A DNA stretch of 64,000 nucleotides from Pseudomonadota bacterium (GTDB lineage Bacteria; Desulfobacterota; Binatia; Binatales; Binataceae), in assembly GCA_021324455.1 (NCBI GenBank), contig JAJPJA010000013.1, positions 1-64,000 on the forward strand, read 5' to 3'. Positions within the stretch are counted from its first letter, which is position 1. Each line of letters opens with the position of its first letter. The translations under genes and the position numbers were made by a program. Below are positions 52,501 through 61,682 of this stretch, in pieces. The notes under the pieces were generated by a model. It was not told the origin of the DNA, did no database searches, and saw only the letters and a program-made list of their open reading frames with translations.

Positions 52501-53079
52501 GCGCTCGGGCGCCGAGGCGGCCCGCCGATGACGCCCGCCCTTGCCGATGGCGCGGGACAACTCCCGCGACAAGGCGTCGATTTCGTCTTCGATGGCGCCG
52601 GCACGCTCCACGTCGCTGCGCTCGCGCGCGTCGTCGAGCATTTCGCGCAGTTCGGCAAGACGGCGGCGGTATTCGGCCTTGCTGCGGTCGTCGAGCAATT
52701 CACCGGCGTCGCCCAGCGCGTCCGCGGCCCCGGTGCGCATCCCCTCCTGCAGCAAACCGCCGATCGATGGCGCGGTTTCGGTTGACGCCTCGGGGCTGCC
52801 GATCCGGGCCAGATCGAGAACGTGAAACTCGACTCCGCGATGGCTCACCAGGCGTTCGATGTAGGCCAGCCCCTTGGAGTCCTTGACGTAGGAGAGCGCG
52901 CCGCCGTGGCCGACGGTCCAGAATTCTCCGGCTTTGCGCAACACGCAAATCGGGGCGGCGGGCGCCGATTCCCCGGCGGAATGCCGCTCCGATCCGGTTT
53001 TTGTCTTGGCTTGCTTTCCCACAAACGAACGCCGCGGGCGGTGTTTTTCCGGCTTTAGCGAAGCGTCAGCATAAAACAC
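49543..53079 (-). CDS. Large MalT/STAND-like AAA ATPase with TPR repeats
   Basis: A 1178-residue multidomain protein. An N-terminal domain (residues about 44 to 240: EFWTVGHGG, VKDSKGLAYIERL, VEFHVLDLA, SIRTGTFCVY) is a type usually found with ATPase regulators. An AAA domain follows with Walker A GGGPGVGKT at 301 to 309 and Walker B VFLILDDLHWADEATL. The C-terminal half is helical TPR-like repeats. No DNA-binding domain is seen, so it senses or scaffolds rather than binds DNA itself. The GTG at 53079 has no clear ribosome site. Confidence 0.85.
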   Translation of the reverse strand: MFYADASLKPEKHRPRRSFVGKQAKTKTGSERHSAGESAPAAPICVLRKAGEFWTVGHGGALSYVKDSKGLAYIERLVSHRGVEFHVLDLARIGSPEASTETAPSIGGLLQEGMRTGAADALGDAGELLDDRSKAEYRRRLAELREMLDDARERSDVERAGAIEDEIDALSRELSRAIGKGGRHRRAASAPERARVAVTKAIKYAIDKIAQNDAIVASILERSIRTGTFCVYDDGAAPVMWQLGAAAAPLSASDKLAPIQLPPAIASGRRTEFVGRDAERGQVLAAFHNAIGGEGSVIVIGGGPGVGKTRLAIESARQAAASRAAVLLGRCYETQEPHPYIPFVEIIETALAHAATHDSFRAALGENAPELAQLVPRLRRLFPDIPPPLELPPPQAQRYLFESVYQFLARSARARPVFLILDDLHWADEATLALFSHLARRLHDVPAVIVGTYRDLPAEMNAPLVKTLEDLIREGMRAVRLQGLPADAVNQMIRALCGSEPPAELGLAVYSETGGNPFFVEELVKHLIEEDRLFDRTGRFRADLRPGEFAVPQSVSLVVGRRLDRLAQGVREVLSGAAVLGSSFESQPLEAVAESDTAAVLGAIDEALKAGLIVTRSNRDAPLAFVHEIVRQTILDRVSPPRLQRMHLRAARLLQARYAESLDEHAADIAGHLMAAAALAQRSELIEYFTRAGRHAAAAAAHRNALHFFEAALKLVASGSAQRAELLSDLGMAKRSLDLWQEALAHWREALDYYAAAGDLSAVGRLSFTIVEALSWAGRYIDAATVAYGALAQLRGAVSADRARLLGAVGMINSGAGAYQAAHDALAQAAQLAEQLGDYRALGAVASYQAHHNFMFLRVNDAISDGQRSADLLRAEGALWSLAQMLGFLQSATMQAGRIEQARAIGRELEPLAVRLGHSAARMLCGRVSAWCDFCAHPSLDVLERAFEQDLEITQSAGLPWIATSYAQLGLVNFLRGEWQRGLEFCEQANAAEFPNAFDGFGAGVLARQRAYLGDRAGVLQVLEAKKTRMPQAGSPHPIGSWALLMLLIEALYVCGERERAGELYPLALQAADTGLVCMTVISRFTDTIAGVAAAAARKWQDAERHFQAAIARAGTMPHPLERCEAHRLYGQMLMERAAGKDRERARIILGEAAHGYRAIGMPRHFELTAALLKQAGG

Positions 53080-53127
53080 AAGCTGTCCCGGATGCTATCT
53101 TTCCGGCCATTCGGGCATTATGGCCGC

Positions 53128-53637
53128 ATGAATATGCCGCCGTACACAATTGACCACACCGCCCTCCTGCTTCCGCTCGCCGTGGGCGGGCTCACCACCA
53201 TGCTTACCATTTTCATCCATGGCGCCGCGGGCCGCGCGATGATCCTGCTCGTGGTTCGCAGCCTGCGCCGCGGTATCGCCGGTGCCCGCTTCCGCAACGA
53301 CGTCGCCCTGATCGCATTCGCCGCCATGATGCTGCTTAGCGCCCATCTGGCCGAGGTCATGATCTGGGCGGGGGTCCTGATGCTATGCCGCGAGTTCAGC
53401 AGCTTCGGCCTGGCCTTTTATCATTCCGCCATCAATTACACGACGCTGGGTTACGGCGATATCGTGATGTCGGCCCGCTGGCGCCTGCTCGGTCCGCTCG
53501 AAGCGCTGGACGGGATGCTGCTGATCGGCATCTCCACCGCCGGGCTCTTTGCCGTAATCCAGCGCGTGCTCCGGACTGCCAATCCCCAGGTTTGGGAAGA
53601 GATCGAAACCCGGGTCGCGGTGGTTGTCGACAAGTGA
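53128..53637 (+). CDS. Small two-helix potassium channel
   Basis: A 169-residue membrane protein. Hydrophobic helices are near residues 15 to 35, 62 to 85 and 122 to 145, with a pore loop FYHSAINYTTLGYGDIV carrying the selectivity filter TLGYGD. It resembles bacterial ion-channel-2 family proteins. The ATG at 53128 is favoured over an open frame from 53092. It is divergent from the large ATPase gene with only 48 bases between, so promoters overlap. Confidence 0.8.
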   Translation: MNMPPYTIDHTALLLPLAVGGLTTMLTIFIHGAAGRAMILLVVRSLRRGIAGARFRNDVALIAFAAMMLLSAHLAEVMIWAGVLMLCREFSSFGLAFYHSAINYTTLGYGDIVMSARWRLLGPLEALDGMLLIGISTAGLFAVIQRVLRTANPQVWEEIETRVAVVVDK

Positions 53638-53641
53638 CGGG

Positions 53642-54190
53642 CTAATCTTCGATCCGCTTCAATTCGGCGGTCTCGCTGGGCGTCTCCAAATGGGCGGATT
53701 TGCCGTCCGGCGCTACGCGCAACAGGTCGATGTCGTAGTTGTTGGGGTCGTCCTTGCGCGGCTGATAAACCTTGATTTCGGTGCCCGCCGATCCCTCAAG
53801 CTCGGTTATCTGGTAATGAATCCCGTCCTCGGTAAAGCTCCGGGGGCCGCCGCTGATGGTGAGCGAATCCCTGGCGAATTCGATGGTGTCGTTGCCGGTT
53901 TGCTTCTTGATATTGGAAGAAAGCGGATCGACGTAGCTGACATAGGTTTCCTTGGTGCGCCGCTCGATCTTCCACTTGCCCAGCAGCGGATTGTAGGTGC
54001 ATCCGCAAAGCCCCAGCACGATCAGCGCAAGTCCCGCGATGCCCCACCTTCCGCCAATCCTGATGCTATTTGTACCATCAAGCCTGTTGCCCCGTGTGCA
54101 ATCCAAAGCAGTACCCGTAACCAAGCCCTTCTCCTCCTTCACCCCAAAAAACCGCCCGCGCGGCCTGTGAGGTTCATCAGTTTGTTCCAT
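53642..54190 (-). CDS. Lipoprotein, unknown function
   Basis: A 182-residue frame whose conserved-looking part begins with a lipoprotein signal (WGIAGLALIVLGLCGCTYNP). The mature part starts NPLLGKWKIERRTKETYVSYV and resembles a lipocalin-like or META-like beta-barrel, but no family is assigned. The ATG at 54190 gives about 50 residues before the signal, which is odd, so the true start may be an alternative codon further in. Its stop lies four bases beyond the channel gene stop (convergent). Confidence 0.65.
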   Translation of the reverse strand: MEQTDEPHRPRGRFFGVKEEKGLVTGTALDCTRGNRLDGTNSIRIGGRWGIAGLALIVLGLCGCTYNPLLGKWKIERRTKETYVSYVDPLSSNIKKQTGNDTIEFARDSLTISGGPRSFTEDGIHYQITELEGSAGTEIKVYQPRKDDPNNYDIDLLRVAPDGKSAHLETPSETAELKRIED

Positions 54191-54266
54191 AGATGAACAC
54201 TCTTGCCAAGAGCCGCTCTCGTTTCGCGGCGGCGCGCTCGGCACAATTCTGGCTTACGGGTGCGCT

Positions 54267-55277
54267 GTGGCTATACTTCCTGGTCTGATTCTGATCGCGG
54301 TCCTGCTCGGACCGCTTCTGGTCAAGCCGATCGAACATAATATCGAGCTGTTCTTCCTGGTTGCCGGCGCACTGGCCGCGCTGGCCGCGGGCCAATTCGG
54401 ACGCGCCGTCATCCACGACGCGCTCACCCAGCCGCTCGGCATCACGGCGGCGGTGCTGGTATTCGGTGCATTGGCGCGCCTGCTGCGCCCGCAGTTCGAT
54501 CGCGCCATCCAGCGCCTGCGCGCCGCCCTTCCCCCGCGATGGATCTATTTTTCGCTGATTGTCGTTCTGGGGCTGCTCTCCAGCATCATCACCGCGGTGA
54601 TTGCGGCGCTGCTGCTGGTGGAAGCGATTGCGATGCTGAAGCTGGATCGGCAGAGCGAGACCGCCGCGGTTGTGATGGCGTGCTTCGCGATCGGTATCGG
54701 CGCGGGATTGACGCCGCTGGGCGAGCCGCTGGGAACCATCGCGACCGCGGCGCTCAATGCCCATTTCTGGTACCTGATGCTGCTGCTGGGGCCGATCGTG
54801 GTTCCAGCTATCGTGGCGGTCGCGATGCTCAGTCTGTTCATTCCGCCGATCCCCGCGGCATCGCTTTACGCGGCGCGTCCCGAGGAAGGATGGAAGGAAA
54901 TCGTTCTTCGCGCGCTTCGCATCTATGCCTTCGTGGCGGGGTTGGTCGGGCTTTCCTTCGGCCTGCGTCCCCTGGTCGAGCCGCATTTAGGCCGCATTCC
55001 GCAGGCCGCACTGTTCTGGCTCAATTCGATCTCGGCGGTGGTCGATAACGCCACTCTGACCGCGGCCGAAATCGGACCCGCGCTGGCCCGCGGTCAGCAA
55101 CGCGCCATCCTGATGGGTCTGCTGGTCAGCGGCGGGATGCTGATACCGGGGAACATTCCCAATATCGTCGCCGCCAATCGGCTGGGAATCGGCAGCCGCG
55201 AATGGGCGCGGATCGGCCTGCTGATCGGAATTCCGCTGATGGGTTTGTGCTTCATCGCGTTGAACCTGATGGGGTAG
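54267..55277 (+). CDS. DUF1646 family membrane protein (putative ion transporter)
   Basis: A 336-residue protein with about ten hydrophobic segments. The central motif AAVVMACFAIGIGAGLTPLG and the late LFWLNSISAVVDNATLTAAE and MLIPGNIPNIVAANRLGIG match the DUF1646 family, distantly related to NhaD/ArsB transporters. Substrate is unknown; a cation or anion exchange role is inferred. The GTG start is the first codon before the initial helix (AILPGLILIAVLLGPLLV). It is divergent from the lipoprotein gene. Confidence 0.82.
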   Translation: MAILPGLILIAVLLGPLLVKPIEHNIELFFLVAGALAALAAGQFGRAVIHDALTQPLGITAAVLVFGALARLLRPQFDRAIQRLRAALPPRWIYFSLIVVLGLLSSIITAVIAALLLVEAIAMLKLDRQSETAAVVMACFAIGIGAGLTPLGEPLGTIATAALNAHFWYLMLLLGPIVVPAIVAVAMLSLFIPPIPAASLYAARPEEGWKEIVLRALRIYAFVAGLVGLSFGLRPLVEPHLGRIPQAALFWLNSISAVVDNATLTAAEIGPALARGQQRAILMGLLVSGGMLIPGNIPNIVAANRLGIGSREWARIGLLIGIPLMGLCFIALNLMG

Positions 55278-55523
55278 CGGCAGATTCGGGTTTTGGCCGC
55301 AACAGATTGAACATAAGATCGCATGGGGCGGGCAGTGGGTTGAATTTGCGCCGCTCTTGCGCGCCACCCTTCTTTACTTAAGACTGGTTTAGTCCACCCG
55401 ATCCGCCCTATGGAGCGGAAGCTTGATGCGATATGCTCTACTGGTGAAGTTTGCGCCTGAGGTGGATGGTGATGGCGCAGCAGCGCGGGCTTCCCGCGCC
55501 GCCGAGGAGGGGCCGAAGTCTGC

Positions 55524-57854
55524 ATGAGCAACCCTACAATCGCACCGCCCGCAACCGAAACGTCGGCTTCGGTCAGCGTCGCCGACGCGCCGCAAGCCAA
55601 CGGCGCCATCGGTTCCACGACTGGCGCCGGCGTTTTATTCTCAAGCCAGACCCCGATAAGCCTGGCGCCGCCGCTGCCCGCCGGCGCGGCTGTTGCGATG
55701 GATGCGACCCTTCAGAGCGGATCTGCAAGACCGCTGTCAGCGCCGGATTTCACCGATCTGAGCCGCCCCGAACTGTACCTCAACCGTGAACTGACCTGGC
55801 TGGCGTTCAACTGGCGTGTGCTGGCCGAGGCCGCGGACCGCCGCAATCCGCTACTCGAGCGGGTCAAATTTTTAGCCATCACTGCGTCCAACCTCGACGA
55901 ATTTTTCATGAAGCGCATCGGCGGGCTCAAGCAGCAGGTGGTCGCCGGGATGACGGAATTGACGCCCGACGGACGCACCGCGCGCCAGCAGATCGTCGAA
56001 TGCTATGCGGAAATCCGCCGCATGGAGCAGCGCCAGCGCGAGATTCTGGCCGAGCTGCTCGAAGCGCTGAACCATCACGACATCAGGATCGTCAAATACG
56101 ACGAGCTGTCCGAGTCCGATCGCGCGGAGGTCCGCCAGAACTATCTCAGGAATATTTTCCCGCTGGTCACACCGCTGGCGATGGACCCGGCGCATCCGTT
56201 CCCGTTCGTATCCAATCTCTCGCACAACCTGCTCGTCAGCCTGCGCGATCCGCAGACCAACGACCAGCTGATTGCGCGCATCAAGGTGCCGCTGGGCGCC
56301 GGTATCCAGCGCTTCATCCCGGTCGGCTCGAAAACCCACTTCGTGCCGCTGGAAGACGTGATGGCGCATAACCTCGACCTGCTCTTCCCCAGCATGACGG
56401 TTGCGGCCAGCGAGTTCTTCCGCGTCACCCGCAACGCCAATACCGAGAGGGACGAGGAAGAAGCCGACGATTTGCTCGAGATGATCGAATCGGAGCTGCG
56501 CGACCGCCGCTTCGCTCCCATCGTCCGGCTGGAAGTGGGCAAAGGCATGGACGCGGCGCATCGCGGAATGCTCGCCTTTGAGCTGGGGCTGAACGAACGC
56601 GAGGACGTCTTCGAAGTCGACGGGATGCTGGCGCTGCGCGATCTGATGGAGCTGGTATCGATCGAAAACCCCGCGCTGCACGACCCCATCCATCGTCCGG
56701 CGGAACATCCGTCGCTGCGCACCTCGCGCAACATCTTTCACATCATCCGCGACGCCGGTTCGCTGTTCGTGTTCCATCCCTATCAGTCGTTTTCCACTTC
56801 GGTGGCGCGTTTTCTGCGCGAGGCCAGCGAAGACCCCAAGGTGCGCGCGATTAAGATGACGCTGTATCGCACTTCGGCCGACGCCGAGATCATCCACTAC
56901 CTGTGCGACGCCGCGCGCAACGGCAAGCAGGTGGCGGTGGTGGTCGAACTTAAGGCGCGCTTCGACGAGGCGGCCAACATCCGCTTTGCCACCAAGCTGG
57001 AGGAATTCGGTATCCACGTCACCTACGGCGTGATCGGACTGAAGACGCATACCAAGGTGATCCTGGTGGTGCGCCAGGATTACAACGGCTTGCGCCGCTA
57101 CTCCCACGTCGGTACCGGCAATTATCATCCCGGCACGGCGCGGCTTTACGCCGACTTCGGCCTGCTCACCTGCGACGACGCGATCGGACAGGATCTCACC
57201 GAGCTGTTCAACTACCTGACCACCGGCTATAAGCTGGAGCGCAGCTACCGCAAGCTGCTGCCGGCGCCCGTCGCGCTCAAACGGGCGCTGATTGGCAAAA
57301 TCGAGCGCGAGATGAAGCTGGGCGCGGCGGGGCTGATCCAGTTCAAGATGAACGCGCTGGAAGACGTACAGGTGACGCGGGCGCTGTATCGCGCGGCGCA
57401 GGCGGGCGTGAAGATTCAGTTAATCGTGCGCGACACCTGCCGCTTGCGTCCCGGACTGCCGGGATTGTCGGAAAACATCCGCGTCATCAGCATTGTAGGC
57501 CGCTTTTTGGAGCACGGCCGCATCTACTACTTCAAAAACGCCGGCGCTGAAGAATACTTCATCGGTTCCGCCGATTGCATGAAGCGCAACCTTGAAAGCC
57601 GCGTCGAGGTTTTGGCCCCGATCGAGGACGCCGCCCAGCGCAAGGACTTGCGCATGATCCTCGATACCCAGCTCAACACCAGACACGGAGCGTGGGAACT
57701 CCACGCCGACGGCAGCTACACGCCGTTGGCGCCGTTCGACGACACCAGCCCGAGCGCGCAGGAGTTGCTGACCCAATACGCCGACAAGAAGCTTTCCGTA
57801 AGCGAACGCCAGCGGCGGCGCAAAATCGCGCGCCGCCGCACCATCGCGCAGTGA
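55524..57854 (+). CDS. ppk1: Polyphosphate kinase 1
   Basis: A 776-residue PPK1, which makes long-chain polyphosphate from ATP. After a variable N-terminal tail of about 75 residues, the core begins YLNRELTWLAFNWRVL. LRTSRNIFHIIRDAGSLFVFHPYQSF (cut here as FVFHPYQSF) and MTLYRTSADAEI follow. The phosphorylated His is probably His509 in GLKTHTKV, and RYSHVGTGNYHPGTARLYAD comes next. SADCMKRNLESRVEVL near the end is typical. The tail is longer than usual and of low complexity. It appears monocistronic. Confidence 0.95.
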   Translation: MSNPTIAPPATETSASVSVADAPQANGAIGSTTGAGVLFSSQTPISLAPPLPAGAAVAMDATLQSGSARPLSAPDFTDLSRPELYLNRELTWLAFNWRVLAEAADRRNPLLERVKFLAITASNLDEFFMKRIGGLKQQVVAGMTELTPDGRTARQQIVECYAEIRRMEQRQREILAELLEALNHHDIRIVKYDELSESDRAEVRQNYLRNIFPLVTPLAMDPAHPFPFVSNLSHNLLVSLRDPQTNDQLIARIKVPLGAGIQRFIPVGSKTHFVPLEDVMAHNLDLLFPSMTVAASEFFRVTRNANTERDEEEADDLLEMIESELRDRRFAPIVRLEVGKGMDAAHRGMLAFELGLNEREDVFEVDGMLALRDLMELVSIENPALHDPIHRPAEHPSLRTSRNIFHIIRDAGSLFVFHPYQSFSTSVARFLREASEDPKVRAIKMTLYRTSADAEIIHYLCDAARNGKQVAVVVELKARFDEAANIRFATKLEEFGIHVTYGVIGLKTHTKVILVVRQDYNGLRRYSHVGTGNYHPGTARLYADFGLLTCDDAIGQDLTELFNYLTTGYKLERSYRKLLPAPVALKRALIGKIEREMKLGAAGLIQFKMNALEDVQVTRALYRAAQAGVKIQLIVRDTCRLRPGLPGLSENIRVISIVGRFLEHGRIYYFKNAGAEEYFIGSADCMKRNLESRVEVLAPIEDAAQRKDLRMILDTQLNTRHGAWELHADGSYTPLAPFDDTSPSAQELLTQYADKKLSVSERQRRRKIARRRTIAQ

Positions 57855-58230
57855 ACGCCGCCGTCGGCATCCGTCGCCCAACCCTGCCGCCCGCGCGCCG
57901 GTGCCCTTTCGGCAGTATAGTTCCGTTGCGCACGGTACGCAGTCATTCCAGTTGCGCGATTACCGAAGCCGAAGACGGTCGTTAAAATGCTGTAATCGTA
58001 TCGGGCGCCTTCACCCTCTTTCAAAAAGGAATGTGGGAGAAGGGACCCGGAACATCCCCTTCCTTGCGGACGTTGTTCCTCGCTTTTCTCCGAACCCGCC
58101 TAGGCCCCGAGCTTAACCACCCACCAAATACTTTCCTTTAAGCGGCGCGAGGGGAATGATCGAACAGAGCCGCCGCAATCCTGGACCGGGTTTTTCAACT
58201 CGCGGCGCGTTCGCAAGGAGGTAATCCGCC
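57855..58230. other. 376-base region without a recognisable gene
   Basis: This lies between polyphosphate kinase and a methyltransferase gene on the same strand. Short open frames have no family features. It should hold the methyltransferase promoter; no terminator-like stem with T run was found after ppk1. Confidence 0.5.
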
Positions 58231-59268
58231 ATGGCCGAGCGCCTGGACAGCAGTAATCCCGCGGTGCCGACGGCCGTGATGCAGATGCTTACCTGCTTCT
58301 GGAAGCCGCACGTAATCGCGGCCGCGGTCAAACTCGGCATCCCCGACCTGCTGGCGGGCGAAACCAGATCCAGCGAGCAGCTCGCCGCCGCCGGCAAAAT
58401 CAATCGCGCTTCGCTCTATCGTCTGCTGCGGGCGATGTGCGCGATGGGCCTGTGCGTAGAGATTTCGCGCGATATGTTCGAGCTTACGGCGGCGGGCGAG
58501 GCTTTGCGCAGCGGCACCTCGGAATCGCTGCACTGTGCGGCGCTGTTTTTCGGCACCCAGGTAATCGAGCGATGGAACCGGCTGGCCGACAGTGTCAGAA
58601 CCGGCCAGACCGCATATGCCATCACGCACGGCGCGCAACCGTTCGACGCGTTTGCCCGCGATTCACAAACCGCAAAAATATTTCACCAGGCGATGCTGGA
58701 AATCACCCGTATCCACGCCGCCGGGATTGCCGGCGCCTACGAGTTCTCCAGGCTCGGTGATTTGGTTGACGTGGGCGGCGGTTACGGCGAGATGCTATGC
58801 ACGATTTTGCGCAAGAACCCGGCCATGCGCGGCGTGATCTTCGACCTGCCGCATGCCCAGGCCGGCGCCGTCAGCAATATCGAGCAGGCCGGTTTGAGCG
58901 ATCGATGCCGGTTTGAGAGCGGCAGCTTTTTGGAAACCGTGCCGGGCGGCGCCGGCGGCTATATGCTCAAAAGCGTTATCCATGATTGGGAGGACAACTT
59001 CGCCGCCCAAATCCTGACCAACTGCCGCAAGGCGATGAAGCCGGGCGCGCGGCTGCTTCTGATTGAGCAGATTGTCCCGCAGAGAATCGAAGCCATCGCG
59101 CAGCATGAAATGATCGTGATGCCGGACCTGACCATGATGCTGGGGCCAGGCGGACGGGAACGCTCGCAAACCGAGTTCAACGCGCTGCTCAAAGCCGCGG
59201 ATCTCAAAGCCGACAAAATCATCCCCACCCCCACTCCGTTCAGCATTATCGACGCCGCCGCGGTCTGA
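58231..59268 (+). CDS. O-methyltransferase family 2 protein
   Basis: A 345-residue S-adenosylmethionine-dependent methyltransferase of the hydroxyindole/hydroxyneurosporene O-methyltransferase type. An N-terminal winged-helix dimerisation domain (residues about 12 to 100) precedes the catalytic domain. DVGGGYGEML near residue 176 binds the cofactor, and VIHDWEDN near residue 250 holds the catalytic His. Such enzymes methylate hydroxyl groups of small aromatic compounds. GGAGG lies before the ATG. Its substrate is unknown. Confidence 0.88.
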   Translation: MAERLDSSNPAVPTAVMQMLTCFWKPHVIAAAVKLGIPDLLAGETRSSEQLAAAGKINRASLYRLLRAMCAMGLCVEISRDMFELTAAGEALRSGTSESLHCAALFFGTQVIERWNRLADSVRTGQTAYAITHGAQPFDAFARDSQTAKIFHQAMLEITRIHAAGIAGAYEFSRLGDLVDVGGGYGEMLCTILRKNPAMRGVIFDLPHAQAGAVSNIEQAGLSDRCRFESGSFLETVPGGAGGYMLKSVIHDWEDNFAAQILTNCRKAMKPGARLLLIEQIVPQRIEAIAQHEMIVMPDLTMMLGPGGRERSQTEFNALLKAADLKADKIIPTPTPFSIIDAAAV

Positions 59269-59474
59269 TTCGATCGCACAGACCGCGTTCGGATTCACGC
59301 TGATTGCCTTCATCCGCCTCATCGCGCATCCCGCCTTTTGGTTTGCCGTGCTCGATCCGGTCAACCTGAAAGGCAATTCAGGCAAGCCGCAGACCATGCC
59401 CGCGGACTGGAGGGAGGAGCGCAGCCAGAGAAATCCAAAATCTCCGCGGCGCGATTCATCCTCTTGCCCGCTCT

Positions 59475-61520
59475 CTACACCGATCTTATCAGCACCACGA
59501 TGGAGCGCGCCTTGACCGTGTAAACCGGCGAATTGAGCCGCGGCTCGGTTCCCGGGGCGGCAAAGTCGAACGGGCTGGTCAGGCTGGTATCGACCACGCG
59601 TTTCCATTCATCCGCCCGCCCTTCCTGCACGGTAAAATCGAGGTTTTCCCAATAGGCGTTGATCATCACGTAGAGGTCCTCGTCCTGCTGCGAGGCGCCA
59701 TGCAGGCAGAAGGCGAGAGTGTGCGAGGCGTCGGACAGATCCACGTCCCGGCCGACGCCGTACCAGCGCACGTCATCGCGCCAGAAGCGACTGCGTCCGA
59801 GGCTCGGATGCGCCTTGCGAAACCCGATCATGCTTTTGAAGAAGAGGAACATGTCGCGGTTGCGCTCAAGCAGATCCCAGTTGAGCCACGTGGTCTCGTT
59901 GTCCTGGTTGTAGGGATTGTTGTTGCCGCCCTGAGTGTTCATGAACTCGTCGCCGGCGCAGAACATCGGGGTGCCGTTGGACAGGAACAGCAGGCAGCAG
60001 AAATTTTTGATCTGTTGCCTGCGCAGCTCGATCACGCCGGCGGGAACGTCGATGTCGCCCTCCCATCCGCAATTCCAGGAGATGTTGTTGTCGGTGCCGT
60101 CCTGGTTGTTCTGGCCGTTGGCCTGGTTGTGCTTGGTGTTGTAAGCGACCAGGTCGTAAAGACAGAACCCGTCATGACAGGTTATCAGGTTGACGCTCTG
60201 ATACGGATGATACGCCTGGGCCAGATCGTCGGGGAAAAGGTCGTCGCTGCCGTAAAGCCGGGTCATCAGCGCGCCGACCTTGCCATTGTCGCCTTTCACA
60301 AAGGATCGGATATCGTCGCGGAAGCGGCCGTTCCACTGACCCCACATATGGCCGGGAAAGCTGCGCCCCAATTCGTAGGTCTGAAGATCCCACGGCTCCG
60401 CGATCATCCGGACACCGGCGAAATCTTCGTCGCCGGTAATATCGGCGATCACGGCCGGCTGACCCAGGTCGATCGATCCGTCGTCGCGGCGGGTGAAGAT
60501 CGACGCCAAATCGAAACGGAACCCGTCCACGTGCATCTCGCGCACCCATACCCGCATGCTGTCGAGGATGAACTTGCGCACCTTGGGATGGGCCGAGCGC
60601 AGCACGTTGCCGGTGCCGGTGTCGTCGCGATAACGGCTCATGTCCGGCTCCAGCAGATAATAGGTGCTGTTGTCGATGCCGCGAAAGCTGTAGGTCGGAC
60701 CTTCTTCGTCTCCTTCCGTGGTGTGGTTGTAAACCACGTCAAGGATGACTTCGATGCCGGCTTCGTGCAGCGCCTTGACCATGGCGCGGAACTCATTTGT
60801 GCCGTCCTCGGACTGGTTGGAGGCATAGCCGCCGTGCGGGGTGAAGAATCCCAGCGGCATGTAGCCCCAGTAATTGCCTTCGTCCGGATCGAACTGAAAG
60901 ACCGGCAGCAGTTCGACCGCGGTCACACCCAGATCCTTGAGATAGGGAATTTTCTCGATCACACCCGCGTAGGTGCCGCGGGCGGGCGCACTGACGCCGG
61001 AGTTTTCGCGCCGCGTAAAGCCCCGGACATGCATTTCGTAAATGACGGTGTCGAAAGTATGGCCCGGGCGCCGGTCCGCGCCCCAATCAAAATAATCGCT
61101 GCGCGGCAGTTGGGCCAGCGGCGCTTTGCCCGCGTTCGAGCCCGCGACGCGCGAGGCGGCGCGGCTGAAGCCGGGCGGAAAGAAGATCCTGCGCGCATAA
61201 GGATCGAGCAGTACCTTTTGCGGATCGAAGCGGTCGCCCGGCTGCGGCGGAGTGCGGCCCTCGATCGAGTAGGCGTAGTAGCGCGCCGGTCCGATCTGGT
61301 TTTCCGGCACGCGGCAATGCCAGATGCGGGCCGATTTGTGCTTGAGATAATTCAGCGCAATCCGCACGATCGGATTGAAAAGATCGTCCGCGCCGTACAG
61401 CAGCAGCGTCACCGCCGTGGCCTGGCGCGAGTACAGCGTGAAATTGTACGCCCGCTCCTCGTCGATAAAGACCGCACCCGGCGGATACGGAGTCCCTTCC
61501 GTCCGATACCATTCCAGCAT
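59475..61520 (-). CDS. glgX: Glycogen debranching enzyme (GlgX type)
   Basis: A 681-residue GH13 isoamylase-type enzyme that cuts alpha-1,6 branches in glycogen. An N-terminal CBM48 domain (YPPGAVFIDEERAYNFTLYS) precedes the barrel. The catalytic Asp is in VDGFRFDLAS, the acid Glu in IAEPWD, and the third Asp in TCHDGF. VYNHTTEGDEEGPT is the typical first barrel motif. The ATG at 61520 begins the family sequence; the frame extends 22 codons further. Branch trimming and polyphosphate synthesis nearby suggest storage metabolism. Confidence 0.93.
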   Translation of the reverse strand: MLEWYRTEGTPYPPGAVFIDEERAYNFTLYSRQATAVTLLLYGADDLFNPIVRIALNYLKHKSARIWHCRVPENQIGPARYYAYSIEGRTPPQPGDRFDPQKVLLDPYARRIFFPPGFSRAASRVAGSNAGKAPLAQLPRSDYFDWGADRRPGHTFDTVIYEMHVRGFTRRENSGVSAPARGTYAGVIEKIPYLKDLGVTAVELLPVFQFDPDEGNYWGYMPLGFFTPHGGYASNQSEDGTNEFRAMVKALHEAGIEVILDVVYNHTTEGDEEGPTYSFRGIDNSTYYLLEPDMSRYRDDTGTGNVLRSAHPKVRKFILDSMRVWVREMHVDGFRFDLASIFTRRDDGSIDLGQPAVIADITGDEDFAGVRMIAEPWDLQTYELGRSFPGHMWGQWNGRFRDDIRSFVKGDNGKVGALMTRLYGSDDLFPDDLAQAYHPYQSVNLITCHDGFCLYDLVAYNTKHNQANGQNNQDGTDNNISWNCGWEGDIDVPAGVIELRRQQIKNFCCLLFLSNGTPMFCAGDEFMNTQGGNNNPYNQDNETTWLNWDLLERNRDMFLFFKSMIGFRKAHPSLGRSRFWRDDVRWYGVGRDVDLSDASHTLAFCLHGASQQDEDLYVMINAYWENLDFTVQEGRADEWKRVVDTSLTSPFDFAAPGTEPRLNSPVYTVKARSIVVLIRSV

Positions 61521-61682
61521 CAGGCTTCGCCTTTCATGTCGTATCAGGGAATCGGCCCGCGCTGCGCGCCCTTGTATGGATAGCACTTCGAGGGATGGAC
61601 GGTAAGGTCAGGCGGGTGTAGATGGTGCTTCAGGCGCGCGCCCCCTCGGCGGAGCCGCCATCGATGGGAGGAGGAAGCGTAA

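Noticed and set aside
51751-52785. A 344-codon plus-strand open frame
   Set aside because: Antisense to the large ATPase; no ribosome site or motif.
55872-57128. A 418-codon minus-strand open frame
   Set aside because: Antisense to ppk1; long shadow frames are expected at this GC content.
59700-61583. A 627-codon plus-strand open frame
   Set aside because: It lies fully antisense to glgX, whose catalytic motifs are clear; its valine- and arginine-rich translation has no family features.
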